Positions 28,952 to 37,094 of a stretch of 64,000 nucleotides of DNA are shown here, piece by piece (position 1 is the stretch's first letter; every line of letters starts with the position of its first letter). The DNA is from Flagellimonas lutaonensis (GTDB taxonomy: Bacteria; Bacteroidota; Bacteroidia; Flavobacteriales; Flavobacteriaceae). A program made the position numbers and the translations under genes. Where the stretch lies: positions 2,840,001 through 2,904,000 of the forward strand of contig NZ_CP011071.1 in the NCBI RefSeq assembly GCF_000963865.1, given 5' to 3'. The notes beneath the pieces are model-generated. The model saw only the letters and a program-made list of their open reading frames with translations, was not told the origin of the DNA and did not search any database.

Positions 28952-29136
28952 ACATATAAAATACTGCATATCACAACATAAGTTTCCATCCAAACACCCT
29001 AAGTGTCTATATTTGAGGTGTAATTAAAAATCTGATAGGCCTATACAGTAATAATTACTTTTTTAAGATTAAACTAATAACTCTAAGACCTTTCTGAGTA
29101 AGGAAGGCCCCTGATTTAACCAAAAAAGTAATTTGT

Positions 29137-29718
29137 ATGGAACTACAGATTGATGACTCGATATTGGTCAAGAACTACATGGATGGCGACGAAAAAGCCC
29201 TAGAAACCCTTATCAACCGGCACAACCAGCGAATTTCAAGCTTTATTTATTCAAAAGTATTGGATAGGGATATCACAGAAGATATCTTTCAAGATACCTT
29301 TATCAAAGTCATCAAGACCTTGAAGAAGGGCAGATACAGTGAAGAAGGCAAGTTCTTGCCATGGGTGATGCGCATTGCACACAACCTGATCATAGACCAC
29401 TTTCGCAAGAACAAACGTATGCCAAAATTCGAGGGCAACGATGATTTCAACATTTTTTCTGTTATCAAGGATGACAAGCTGAACGCTGAGAAGCAGCTTA
29501 TCAAAGACCAAATTGATAGCGACCTTAGCTTGTTGATCGAAGAACTGCCAGAAGACCAGAAAGAAGTCTTGATGATGCGTATCTACAGGGATATGAGCTT
29601 CAAGGAAATTTCTGAAAACACCGGCGTAAGCATCAACACGGCTTTGGGAAGAATGCGATATGCGCTGATCAACCTCAGAAAAATAGTGGAAAAGCACAAT
29701 ATCGTTTTAACGAATTAA
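29137..29718 (+). CDS. sigma-70 family (ECF-like) RNA polymerase sigma factor
   Basis: A 193-residue sigma factor. Region 2 spans about residues 24-95 (LINRHNQRISSFIYSKVLDRD, EDIFQDTFIKVIK, FLPWVMRIAHNLIIDHFRKN); region 4 spans about 132-185, with the helix-turn-helix MSFKEISENTGVSINTALGRMRYAL. No region 1 or 3 is seen, as in ECF factors. No anti-sigma gene lies next to it, unlike classical FecI/FecR pairs; instead a conserved-looking 47-residue gene follows. A strong promoter lies 180 bases upstream. Its regulon cannot be told from here. Confidence 0.92.
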   Translation: MELQIDDSILVKNYMDGDEKALETLINRHNQRISSFIYSKVLDRDITEDIFQDTFIKVIKTLKKGRYSEEGKFLPWVMRIAHNLIIDHFRKNKRMPKFEGNDDFNIFSVIKDDKLNAEKQLIKDQIDSDLSLLIEELPEDQKEVLMMRIYRDMSFKEISENTGVSINTALGRMRYALINLRKIVEKHNIVLTN

Positions 29719-29790
29719 TCGGCAGTAGGTCGAACCGAACAATATTTCATATTTAGCGTCGTTATTTCTTTATAACAATAACGCTGGAAT

Positions 29791-29934
29791 ATGGAAGAAA
29801 TTTACTCTGAGCAACAACAAATCTGTAAGATCACAAAGGCGCGGCCCGAAACGGTCAAGTTTTTGTTAGGATTTTCGAAATCATTTCAAGTTACTGAATA
29901 TCAGGACATAAAGTTTGAAAATTACTTAAATTAA
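29791..29934 (+). CDS. 47-residue protein downstream of the sigma factor, unknown function
   Basis: ATG at 29791 opens MEEIYSEQQQICKITKARPETVKFLLGFSKSFQVTEYQ... and runs to TAA at 29934. The composition is protein-like (no low complexity, balanced charges). The frame lies 72 bases after the sigma gene and ends just before an intrinsic terminator, so it fits as the last gene of the sigma transcript. The TVKFLLGFSKSF segment could form one amphipathic helix. From memory similar short proteins follow this sigma factor in other flavobacteria; a small anti-sigma or adaptor role is conceivable but unsupported. Confidence 0.6.
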   Translation: MEEIYSEQQQICKITKARPETVKFLLGFSKSFQVTEYQDIKFENYLN

Positions 29935-29953
29935 TCAAACTGTAACAAATCAC

Positions 29954-29982
29954 TAAAGCCGCTTTTTTTAGCGGTTTTTTTT
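29954..29982. terminator. intrinsic terminator between the 47-aa gene and endonuclease III
   Basis: AAAGCCGCT ... AGCGGTTTTTTTT forms a 6-9 bp stem (with one G-T pair) followed by a run of eight T on the plus strand. On the minus strand it overlaps the stop codon of the endonuclease III gene (29968-29970), so it may serve both convergent units. Confidence 0.75.
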
Positions 29983-30630
29983 GTGCTTGTAGTAGTCGTT
30001 GATCGCACTTTTTCTTCCGATGGTCTTGGTAATGATGTCTTTTTCGAGGTTCCATCCCTGGGCCGGTGAATATTCACGCCCGTACCAAATGATCTGAAGG
30101 TGCAGTTTGTTCCATTTCTCTTTTGGAAACAGTCTTTTGGCATCTTTTTCGGTCTGTACCACGTTTTTTCCATTTGATAATCCCCAACGGTACATCAACC
30201 TGTGAATATGCGTATCTACCGGGAAGGCTGGTATACCAAAGGCCTGCGAGACCACCACACTGGCGGTTTTGTGGCCCACACCGGGCAATTCTTCCAAAAG
30301 TTCGATGTCTTCCGGCACCTTTCCACCATACTTTTCAATCAATATTTCTGAAAGTCGGTGAATGGCCTTGGCCTTGGTGGGCGAGAGCCCAACAGGTTTA
30401 ATGATCTCACGTATTTGCTCGATTGAGAGTTTGACCATCGCGAAGGGGTTATCGGCCTTTTCAAACAGCAGCGGTGTTACTTGGTTGACCTTTACATCGG
30501 TACTTTGGGCCGATAGTAACACAGCAATTAATAGCGTATAAGGGTTTTTGTGGTCTAATGGAATGGGGATGGTCGGATAGATTTCATCCAACGTTTTAAT
30601 AACAAAGGCCGCTTTTTCCGATTTGGTCAT
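29968..30630 (-). CDS. nth: endonuclease III-like DNA glycosylase without an iron-sulfur cluster
   Basis: A 220-residue HhH-GPD base-excision repair enzyme that removes oxidised pyrimidines and nicks AP sites. The hairpin is LPGVGHKTA (about 115-123) with catalytic Lys121; catalytic Asp139 is in PVDTHIHR. Length and overall pattern match Nth. The C-terminus, where most Nth proteins carry Cys-x6-Cys-x2-Cys-x5-Cys for a [4Fe-4S] cluster, has no cysteine at all (YGREYSPAQGWNLEKD then ITKTIGRKS). The enzyme may fold without the cluster, as some family members do. It diverges from the thiol peroxidase gene. Confidence 0.92.
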   Translation of the reverse strand: MTKSEKAAFVIKTLDEIYPTIPIPLDHKNPYTLLIAVLLSAQSTDVKVNQVTPLLFEKADNPFAMVKLSIEQIREIIKPVGLSPTKAKAIHRLSEILIEKYGGKVPEDIELLEELPGVGHKTASVVVSQAFGIPAFPVDTHIHRLMYRWGLSNGKNVVQTEKDAKRLFPKEKWNKLHLQIIWYGREYSPAQGWNLEKDIITKTIGRKSAINDYYKHKKNR

Positions 30631-30638
30631 ATTTTGTT

Positions 30639-30646
30639 TAATTTTG
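30639..30646 (+). promoter_or_regulatory. candidate -7 element (TAATTTTG) for the thiol peroxidase gene
   Basis: TAATTTTG fits TAnnTTTG and lies 30 bases before the start at 30677, inside the short gap to the divergent nth gene. No convincing -33 TTG is seen at the right distance. Confidence 0.4.
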
Positions 30647-30676
30647 AATAAAAATAATTAAACACACAGAACATTT

Positions 30677-31132
30677 ATGAAAATGCTTACTGAAGGTGCC
30701 AAAGTACCTGATTTTTCTGCAAAAGACCAAGACGGCAATTCCATCAAACTTTCTGATTATAAAGGAAAAAAATTGGTGGTCTTCTTTTACCCCAGGGCAA
30801 ACACACCGGGTTGCACGGCCGAGGCCTGTAATCTTCGCGATTATTACCAAGAATTGAAAGATGCCGGTTACGAATTATTGGGCGTAAGCGCGGACTCACA
30901 AAAAAAACAGGCCAACTTTAAGAATAAATTTGATTTCCCCTTTCCATTATTGGCTGATGAAGACCATACGGTCATAAATGCATTTGGGGTCTGGGGCCCT
31001 AAGAAATTTATGGGGCGTGAGTTTGATGGCATTCACCGGACCACATTCATCATCGATGAGGAGGGCACCGTTGAGCGGGTCATTCAAAAAGTAAAGACCA
31101 AAGACCACGCAGCACAGATTTTGGAAGGCTAG
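30677..31132 (+). CDS. bcp: thioredoxin-dependent thiol peroxidase (peroxiredoxin Q)
   Basis: A 151-residue peroxiredoxin that reduces peroxides with thioredoxin as electron donor. The peroxidatic Cys46 and resolving Cys51 are both in TPGCTAEACNLRD, the five-residue spacing of the atypical 2-Cys BCP/PrxQ group. The preceding FYPRANTPGC carries the conserved Pro and Thr of the active site. Cytoplasmic, normal length. It is divergent from nth; both serve against oxidative damage, which may explain the pairing. A strong hairpin follows the stop. Confidence 0.94.
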   Translation: MKMLTEGAKVPDFSAKDQDGNSIKLSDYKGKKLVVFFYPRANTPGCTAEACNLRDYYQELKDAGYELLGVSADSQKKQANFKNKFDFPFPLLADEDHTVINAFGVWGPKKFMGREFDGIHRTTFIIDEEGTVERVIQKVKTKDHAAQILEG

Positions 31133-31138
31133 AAGAAA

Positions 31139-31175
31139 TACCGGGCGCAACTGAAAATCTCGGTTGCGCCCGGTA
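31139..31175. terminator. terminator-like hairpin between convergent genes
   Basis: A perfect 13-bp stem (TACCGGGCGCAAC, 31139-31151, with 31163-31175) around an 11-base loop lies seven bases after the bcp stop and 18 bases before the end of the minus-strand gene. No long T-run follows on either strand, so it may be a bidirectional or 3'-stabilising structure. Confidence 0.6.
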
Positions 31176-31192
31176 AAATATGTTTAAAATAA

Positions 31193-32653
31193 TTATTGTA
31201 CTTCCTCTTTCTTAGGGAGTTCTTTTCGAACGAACAGGTTTTTCTCTTTGATAATCTCGGCAATGCCCTCTGGTAGCATTTCTTCCCAGCCATCTTCCCC
31301 ATTGATGATTTTCTTGAGCACATCCCTCGAGAAAATGTGCATGATGTCTGGGTCGTAGTCGATAATGTCCATCACCTTGCCGTTGTACTTGAAGAACTTG
31401 TACAATTCTTTCATTCTTGGGTGAACCTTCAAGTTGTTGCTGGTCATGATCTGCCCCGTTTCGGGGTCTTTCATGGGGTAGAGGTATACCTTCAGGTCTT
31501 TAAAGAACAGTTTTCCGAAGGCCTCCAAAATACCACCACTCAAATGACGGTAGTACTTTTCGTCGAAAATATCAATGAGGTTGTTGACCCCCATCGTAAG
31601 GCCAATCCTGTTCTTGGTGTAGTTGCTAAAGTATTCGACCAGTTTATAATATTCTTGAAATTTCGAGATCATTACATAATGGCCCAAAGAACAGAGTAGT
31701 TCGGCACGGTCCATAAAATCACGTTCGTCGATTTCGCCCGATGCCTTAAGGTTTGAAAGTGTTATCTCAAAAATGACAATGGTATTTTCATATTCAACGG
31801 TCTGCTCGCGTATGAAGATATCATATGATTTCTGGAACATGTCCATATTTACCTTGGTCACCGGCCTAAAACTACCGCGTAGTGCCAAAATGTTCTTTTT
31901 GTAGAGCACCGCAGCCGGTAGCAGGTTATTGCCATCAGGGCCGAACATCACCGCATCGGTCATATCGTTTCTAATAAGCTGAAGGCTCATCAAACGGTTG
32001 TCAACATCTTTAAAGTTGGGCCCGGTAAAATTGATCATATCAATTTCCAAAGTGTCTTTATCGATATGGTCATAAAGATATTTCAACAGCTTTTTGGGCT
32101 TGTTGTATTTAAAAAAGGCTCCATATATAAGATTCACTCCCAAGATACCCAAGGTCTCTTGCTGCAGGCGTGCTTCATTTTGCTTGAAACGTACATGCAA
32201 AATAATCTCATCATACTCTTTCTGTTTCGGGTCTAGTTGAAAACGTAGTCCCACCCAGCCGTGACCTTTATAGCGCTTAGAAAAGTCAATGGTGGCCACG
32301 GTGTTGGCATAACAGAAAAAGAGGCGGTTTGGGTTTTGCGTGCGATCAATACGCTCCTCCATTAGCCCCATTTCATGCTCCAGCATTTTTTTTAGCCTAC
32401 TTTGGGTTACGTAACGACCATCTTCTTCGACCCCGTAAATGGCGTCGCTAAAAGCTTTATCGTACGCACTCATGGCCTTGGCTATGGTACCCGAGGCTCC
32501 ACCGGCCCTAAAAAAATGTCGGGCGGTCTCTTGTCCCGCGCCGATTTCAGCAAAGGTTCCGTAAATGTCTGGGTTCAGATTGATCCTGAGGGTTTTCGCC
32601 TTGATCGAGGGAATGTTCTCAAATTCACTTTCCCTGTTGAGAAGTGGTGCCAT
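31193..32653 (-). CDS. conserved flavobacterial protein of unknown function (486 residues)
   Basis: A soluble-looking protein without signal peptide or membrane segment. It begins MAPLLNRESEFENIPSIKAK and contains GTFAEIGAGQETARHFFRAG, RNDMTDAVMFGPDGNNLLPA and SNNLKVHPRMKELYKF. I recognise it as a protein widely kept in Flavobacteriia and variously labelled in databases, including as a nucleotide adenylyltransferase or TonB-dependent receptor; nothing I can see supports either label. AEIGAGQETARHFF resembles a nucleotide-binding Gly loop weakly. It diverges from the MBL-fold gene across a short AT-rich region with a perfect palindrome, and TAACTTTG on the minus strand (32680-32673) is a possible -7 element 20 bases upstream. 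Confidence 0.8.
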   Translation of the reverse strand: MAPLLNRESEFENIPSIKAKTLRINLNPDIYGTFAEIGAGQETARHFFRAGGASGTIAKAMSAYDKAFSDAIYGVEEDGRYVTQSRLKKMLEHEMGLMEERIDRTQNPNRLFFCYANTVATIDFSKRYKGHGWVGLRFQLDPKQKEYDEIILHVRFKQNEARLQQETLGILGVNLIYGAFFKYNKPKKLLKYLYDHIDKDTLEIDMINFTGPNFKDVDNRLMSLQLIRNDMTDAVMFGPDGNNLLPAAVLYKKNILALRGSFRPVTKVNMDMFQKSYDIFIREQTVEYENTIVIFEITLSNLKASGEIDERDFMDRAELLCSLGHYVMISKFQEYYKLVEYFSNYTKNRIGLTMGVNNLIDIFDEKYYRHLSGGILEAFGKLFFKDLKVYLYPMKDPETGQIMTSNNLKVHPRMKELYKFFKYNGKVMDIIDYDPDIMHIFSRDVLKKIINGEDGWEEMLPEGIAEIIKEKNLFVRKELPKKEEVQ

Positions 32654-32682
32654 ATGCTGTTGTTTCTGCTCGCAAAGTTAAG

Positions 32683-32696
32683 AAGTTAGCTAACTT
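32683..32696. promoter_or_regulatory. 14-bp perfect palindrome in a divergent promoter region
   Basis: AAGTTAGCTAACTT is self-complementary over all 14 bases. It lies between the -7-like elements of the two divergent genes (32673-32680 minus and 32715-32722 plus), where an operator would sit. Without other copies in the window this remains a candidate only. Confidence 0.35.
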
Positions 32697-32714
32697 TTTT
32701 AAATAAATAAGTTA

Positions 32715-32722
32715 TAATTTTG
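32715..32722 (+). promoter_or_regulatory. -7 element (TAATTTTG) just before the MBL-fold gene
   Basis: TAATTTTG fits TAnnTTTG and ends six bases before the ATG at 32729, so the transcript would begin at or next to the start codon, a leaderless or near-leaderless mRNA. No clear -33 element is visible. Confidence 0.4.
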
Positions 32723-32728
32723 ACTTTT

Positions 32729-33505
32729 ATGGATGACCGACTGAAAGTCACATTTTTAGGTACGGGAACCTCGCAGGGAATTCCGGTAATAGGCAGTCAA
32801 CATCCTGTTTGCCTGAGCAGCGACCCCAAAGACAAACGGTTGCGGGTTTCGGTCTTGCTTCAGTTCAACGGATGCCATTACGTTATCGACTGCGGACCCG
32901 ATTTTCGTCAACAGATGTTGGCAAACCCCGTTGACCGGCTCGATGGCATTCTTTTTACACACGAACATGCCGACCATACCGCCGGCATCGATGATATTCG
33001 CCCGTTTTTCTTCCGTCAAGGCGATATTCCCATATACGTATCAGAACGTACCATGGCCTCGTTGCGCGTACGGTTCGATTATATTTTTGCCGATACCAAC
33101 CGTTACCCCGGTGCCCCAGCGGTGCAGGTCAACCTAATCACCAAAGACAAGCCATTTGAACTGGCGGGTGAAAAGGTCTGGCCCATTGAGGCTTGGCACA
33201 ACAGACTGCCCGTGTTCGGCTACCGTATCAAGGATTTTGCCTATTTGACCGATGTAAAACGGGTAGAGGATACAGAAATGCCAAAATTGAAAAACCTAAA
33301 AGTGCTGGTCGTCAATGCGCTTCGCGAAGAGCCCCATCATTCCCATTTTAATTTGGCGGAAGCACTGGCCTTTGCCAACGAAGTCGGTGCCGAACGAACC
33401 TATTTCACGCACATTAGCCATTTGTTGGGTTTTCACGCAGATGTGCAGGCAAGATTGCCCAAAAATGTATTTTTGGCCTACGATAATTTAACCATAATGG
33501 TATAA
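32729..33505 (+). CDS. MBL-fold metallo-hydrolase (PhnP-like)
   Basis: Start set at ATG 32729 rather than the in-frame TTG at 32720, because the promoter -7 element covers that TTG. The 258-residue protein has the metal motif THEHADHTAG with His78, His80, Asp82 and His83. Further ligands are Asp/His in FAYLTDV and THISHLLGFH. The opening FLGTGTSQGIP and the PHHSHFN segment are typical of the PhnP/lipoyl-carrier-hydrolase-like group of cyclic-phosphate phosphodiesterases. Substrate unknown. The next gene is six bases downstream. Confidence 0.88.
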   Translation: MDDRLKVTFLGTGTSQGIPVIGSQHPVCLSSDPKDKRLRVSVLLQFNGCHYVIDCGPDFRQQMLANPVDRLDGILFTHEHADHTAGIDDIRPFFFRQGDIPIYVSERTMASLRVRFDYIFADTNRYPGAPAVQVNLITKDKPFELAGEKVWPIEAWHNRLPVFGYRIKDFAYLTDVKRVEDTEMPKLKNLKVLVVNALREEPHHSHFNLAEALAFANEVGAERTYFTHISHLLGFHADVQARLPKNVFLAYDNLTIMV

Positions 33506-33511
33506 CGCATC

Positions 33512-34006
33512 ATGAAAAGTAAAATCTACCTATACCTTTTTTTGTTCACGGCACTTATCTGCCTCTATCTTTTGGTTAGCGGAAACAAAATGCAGAACCA
33601 GTTGGGCGAACGAAACGTAAAATTGGAGGAAAAAGTGGAACAACTTGAAGATTCACTTCAAAAGATGCAAATGCGGTTGATGGACATGCAGTATTTTGCG
33701 CTGGAAAACAACGACGATGCCCTTGCATATTACGACCATCTGAATTTGGAAAACCCCACAAGGTATATTGAGGACAAGTTATTGGAAACCAACGAGCGAA
33801 AGGGCAACAACCCATTGGTGCCCTACGAGGGTATGGAAGGCGATTTTAAGATCAACAAGATCAAGGTGTTGAACCACCGTTGGATTGTGGCCGATTTTTC
33901 CGATGGCAAATATTGGGGCGATCTGATCATACGCTACGAGTTAAAGGACGATTTGGGGGTCGATTTTGAACTGGTAGATCATTTGCTGTATACGAGGAGC
34001 CAGTAA
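33512..34006 (+). CDS. signal-anchored coiled-coil protein, unknown function
   Basis: A 164-residue protein with one N-terminal membrane anchor (IYLYLFLFTALICLYLLVSG), a heptad-like coiled coil at about residues 28-62 (ERNVKLEEKVEQLEDSLQKM), and a C-terminal globular part (about 70-164) ending in a beta-rich stretch with NHRWIVADFSDGKYWGDLI. It follows the MBL-fold gene by six bases and is surely co-transcribed. I do not recognise a named family. The C-terminal part probably lies in the periplasm. Confidence 0.75.
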   Translation: MKSKIYLYLFLFTALICLYLLVSGNKMQNQLGERNVKLEEKVEQLEDSLQKMQMRLMDMQYFALENNDDALAYYDHLNLENPTRYIEDKLLETNERKGNNPLVPYEGMEGDFKINKIKVLNHRWIVADFSDGKYWGDLIIRYELKDDLGVDFELVDHLLYTRSQ

Positions 34007-34169
34007 GGGGCATAGGCACCGATCGTATATAGGCAATGTTCTGAGTTGGCCGAAGTAATACAAGTTATTTCTAAAAGAAAATAGTTGGTTTAAGACAGTA
34101 AATGCATATTAATTATCTTTGGGAGACTGGATTATGGCTTGTTATAGGAGCCATTGTTGTAGAAGCTTT

Positions 34170-34964
34170 TTAATTGAAAGGTGGAGGGAAATCGCTAAGT
34201 TGTACGGAAGATAGAGTATGCATATTAAAAGTTTTCCACTCCTTATTAAGGTATTTCATTCTACCAATGGCAATGTCACCACTAGATTGGAAATTATCCC
34301 AGCCTACAGTTAAGTTTTTCCAATAATCACCTCCTACTCCAAGTAGAAAGTTAGCTTCATTTCTGTCGTCTTCTGATTGAGCATTATCTAGTATTAAACG
34401 GGCTTGTACACTTATCCAAACCCCATGAATATTATTTGGATTAATGCTGACACGTCCATTTGATGGCCAAAAATGAAAGTTATATCCGTCTAAAAATTTC
34501 ACAGAAATTCCACCTGTTTCTTCCTTTAGGATATCAGCTGGAATATTGTCATCATTTTCATAATTTTCAAGATAATGAGCTCCAAAGATGTCAGAAGTAA
34601 ATATCCATTGTACCCATCTGTTTTCTGAATTAAGATACCAAGCTTGTAAATTTCTAATTTGAATTCTGGAATTATTGGCAGTCATGGGATTTGTATCTCT
34701 ATATATTTGCCCCCAAGGAATCATAGCAAACCAATCTGATGGTGGATTATTTCCCCAACCAATTCTTGGGTGTTGACTCCAATCAAATTGAGGTGGAAGT
34801 CCGTTTAATTGTCCTTCATGAGGTAAAATCATGTCATTTTCTATAGTAGCTAGAGTATTTTGTTGAACAACTTCTTCATTAGTGTTTAACGAGTCATCAT
34901 CACAAGAGACCAAAACTGCAATCAATAATAATGGCACAAAAATTAGTCTTCTCATTTTTTTCAA
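34170..34964 (-). CDS. AT-rich lipoprotein of unknown function
   Basis: A 264-residue protein with a lipobox (AVLVSC, Cys about residue 21) followed by Asp-rich sequence (CDDDSLNTNEE), the pattern often linked to surface export of Bacteroidota lipoproteins. The body is rich in Trp, Asn and aromatic residues (WSQHPRIGWGNNPPSDWFAM), resembling carbohydrate-binding or surface-adhesion domains only in composition. I do not recognise the family. Its base composition is low in G+C compared with the flanking genes, and it lies next to another AT-rich lipoprotein and an IS110 remnant. Confidence 0.7.
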   Translation of the reverse strand: MKKMRRLIFVPLLLIAVLVSCDDDSLNTNEEVVQQNTLATIENDMILPHEGQLNGLPPQFDWSQHPRIGWGNNPPSDWFAMIPWGQIYRDTNPMTANNSRIQIRNLQAWYLNSENRWVQWIFTSDIFGAHYLENYENDDNIPADILKEETGGISVKFLDGYNFHFWPSNGRVSINPNNIHGVWISVQARLILDNAQSEDDRNEANFLLGVGGDYWKNLTVGWDNFQSSGDIAIGRMKYLNKEWKTFNMHTLSSVQLSDFPPPFN

Positions 34965-35141
34965 AATTTTCTACAACGTTTTGTTTATGAAGCGTTGATT
35001 TCTAAGCACTTCACTTTCAGTTTACCGTAAATTTTATTTATAGCACTAGGTTTCATTTTACCACTTATTGCCCAATGGATTATAGCATCCATGAAAAAGC
35101 AGGCGGTCGAGTATCTTTAAAGTTCACCAAAACTTATAGAT

Positions 35142-35480
35142 ATGGACACACAACATACTGCACGCCCTAAATTATTCATAGGTATCGACATACACAAGCG
35201 CAGCCGGAAAGTGCACTGTTCATCGAATCTGTTCTTCGGCAAACCGTTTAGTATGGCTTTGGAGCCCGAAGGATTATTGAAATAGGTTACGAAATACTTC
35301 CCGGGCCACGAGGTATGTGTGGCCTATGAGGCAGGTTTTTGCGCGGTGGAGGAAGGCATGCCCTCATCCTACGGATTCGGCAATCTGGCATTGCGCGGCG
35401 ATGTTGTCGACTTGATTTTGGCGTGGTGCCTGCGCAAGCAGCGCGACAAAAGTACGCCGCAGGTGAATGCTACCATTTTT
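35142..35480 (+). mobile_element. decayed IS110-family transposase fragment
   Basis: From ATG 35142 the frame reads RPKLFIGIDIHKRSRKVHC, the N-terminal DEDD-transposase signature in which GIDIHK carries the first catalytic Asp, then SMALEPEGLLK, a TAG stop, and in the same frame VTKYFPGHEVCVAYEAGFC and SYGFGN, all typical of IS110 N-terminal regions. The remainder (about 35397-35480) no longer resembles a transposase, and the catalytic-serine C-terminal half is missing. The fragment is richer in G+C than the AT-rich lipoprotein genes on either side, so it is inserted in, or left over from, an island. The right edge is approximate. Confidence 0.75.
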
Positions 35481-35490
35481 AGCTCTTGTA

Positions 35491-36360
35491 TTATTTTTTT
35501 AAATCTGCGTTACAGAGCATTGACTTTTGTCCAGTCCTTGAATAGTTTTCAGATATGCTGACTTTGGCATCATCATTTTCGAAATACCAAAAATTTTCTG
35601 TGATATTTTCCATTGGGCTTACTGGCGCCTCAAAGGGGATTTCCAAGATTTCATCTTGGTTCTCAAAACTATTATTAAAAAGTACGGTATTTCCAGAATC
35701 TTGAAGAAGACCAATTTCCAAATCATCGAAGTAAACATCAGTACCACCTTGACTTCCTTGAGCAAATTCTTGAGAACGCAAAGCGAATGCATAATAAGTC
35801 AGAGAAGGTTTGTCAAATGGTATATAATTTGGATAATCCAGTTGAAACCCACTCAAATCAAGTTCGATGTCAGTGGTACCACCAACGAGTTTAACCGATA
35901 CAAATTCTCTGTTTCCAAAATCTGCCTCTATGGTCATTTTGTACCATGTATTTGGTTCTAATTCTTGATTTATGTCCCTTATTTCCCAATTTTCAGATAT
36001 CGTTGGCGTTCCTGATAGATTTTCTAGTGCACCTACTCTAAACCAAAAAATGCCGTTTCGCTGAAATCCGGCCAGAGCCATCCAATCAGCGCCTTCAAAG
36101 TTAATCGGGTTATCGACACCTTCAAACCATTCAATATCAATACCAAATATTACGTCTTCCGCCAAATCAGGCTCGAAATAAAGATAACCACTCAAGTAGG
36201 CTTTGTCGGGGTTCTGAAAGAAAGTATCAAGTTCCTGCCCGTTGTATGCAAATGCTACAGCTGCACTATTGATAAATTCAAGACTTTCAGGTGCCTTATC
36301 ATCTTCTTCTGTGCAAGCAATAAAAACTAAAAGCGGAATAAAATATTTTGTAAGTCTCAT
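35491..36360 (-). CDS. AT-rich lipoprotein, lectin-like, possibly truncated at the C-terminus
   Basis: A 289-residue protein with lipobox (LVFIAC, Cys about residue 16). Beta-rich sequence such as LSGYLYFEPDLAEDVIFG, TWYKMTIEADFGNREFVS and GGTDVYFDDLEIG resembles concanavalin-like jelly-roll domains that bind sugars. The last residues (SISENYSRTGQKSMLCNADLKK) look like the middle of a carbohydrate-binding-type repeat and stop a few bases from the IS110 remnant, so the 3' end may have been replaced by it. Function is not assigned. Low G+C like its partner at 34170. Confidence 0.65.
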   Translation of the reverse strand: MRLTKYFIPLLVFIACTEEDDKAPESLEFINSAAVAFAYNGQELDTFFQNPDKAYLSGYLYFEPDLAEDVIFGIDIEWFEGVDNPINFEGADWMALAGFQRNGIFWFRVGALENLSGTPTISENWEIRDINQELEPNTWYKMTIEADFGNREFVSVKLVGGTTDIELDLSGFQLDYPNYIPFDKPSLTYYAFALRSQEFAQGSQGGTDVYFDDLEIGLLQDSGNTVLFNNSFENQDEILEIPFEAPVSPMENITENFWYFENDDAKVSISENYSRTGQKSMLCNADLKK

Positions 36361-36431
36361 TATATTGGCACCAACTTTTTATAAATAACTTTATCTAATA
36401 AAGATTATTGTAAAAAAATCCTTTGGTGCGG

Positions 36432-37088
36432 TTAAATCCGCTCCTCCAACCACTTTTTAAACGAATAAAAATTTTGGGGCGATACGCCGTGCCCCACGGG
36501 AAATTCTTCATAGGTATGGGCAATGCCAAGTTTTTCAAGAAATTCTGGGGCGCGTTGTGCCCATTCAACCGGAATCACCTGATCGACCTGCCCATGCGAA
36601 GCATATATCTGTAGTTTTGAATGGTCTTTTTCTTGATACCCCTCCACTAGAATGGCCTCGTTGATATAACCGCTGAGGGCTATCACATTTTTTACCTTCT
36701 CTGGATACGAAAGTGCCACGGCATAGCTCAAAATGGTGCCCTGGCTGAACCCTAGCAGGGTAATGTTGTTGCAGTCAATAGGGTAGGCTTTGCAGGCCTC
36801 ATCGATAAAGGCCACTATTTTTTCGCGCGATTCAATCGCCTGTTGGTCATCGCTCCATTTACCAAATTCTGCATCAAAATTAATGGCGTACCACGCATAA
36901 CCAAAAAATTCAAGGTTGTGGGGCGCCCTTATAGAAATGATGAAAAGTTCTTGGGGCAGCTCGTTCGCAAAAGAGAAAAGATCTTCTTCATTACTGCCAT
37001 AGCCGTGCAGCATGAATACCACAGGGGCCTTTTCAACATTTTTGGCGGGACGAATTAGGTGGGTGAGCGATAGTGGGGCGGGGGACAT
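36432..37088 (-). CDS. alpha/beta hydrolase (phospholipase/carboxylesterase family)
   Basis: A 218-residue cytoplasmic hydrolase of the acyl-protein-thioesterase-like group. The oxyanion-side motif is FMLHGYGSNEEDL, the nucleophile Ser is in LLGFSQGTILS (about 115), the Asp is in SHGQVDQVIP and the His in VGHGVSPQNF (about 200). Length is typical. It probably cleaves short-chain acyl esters; a natural substrate cannot be named. It follows the DUF4870-like gene on the same strand, separated by a repeat-bearing gap of 130 bases. Confidence 0.88.
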   Translation of the reverse strand: MSPAPLSLTHLIRPAKNVEKAPVVFMLHGYGSNEEDLFSFANELPQELFIISIRAPHNLEFFGYAWYAINFDAEFGKWSDDQQAIESREKIVAFIDEACKAYPIDCNNITLLGFSQGTILSYAVALSYPEKVKNVIALSGYINEAILVEGYQEKDHSKLQIYASHGQVDQVIPVEWAQRAPEFLEKLGIAHTYEEFPVGHGVSPQNFYSFKKWLEERI

Positions 37089-37094
37089 ATTGAG

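Noticed and set aside
28958-29136. Possible riboswitch in the sigma factor leader
   Set aside because: I looked for conserved paired elements and found none that matched a known class; the leader is simply AT-rich.
34102-34173. 23-codon frame MHINYLWETGLWLVIGAIVV ending in TAA
   Set aside because: Very short, no promoter or conserved context; hydrophobic by chance composition is equally likely.
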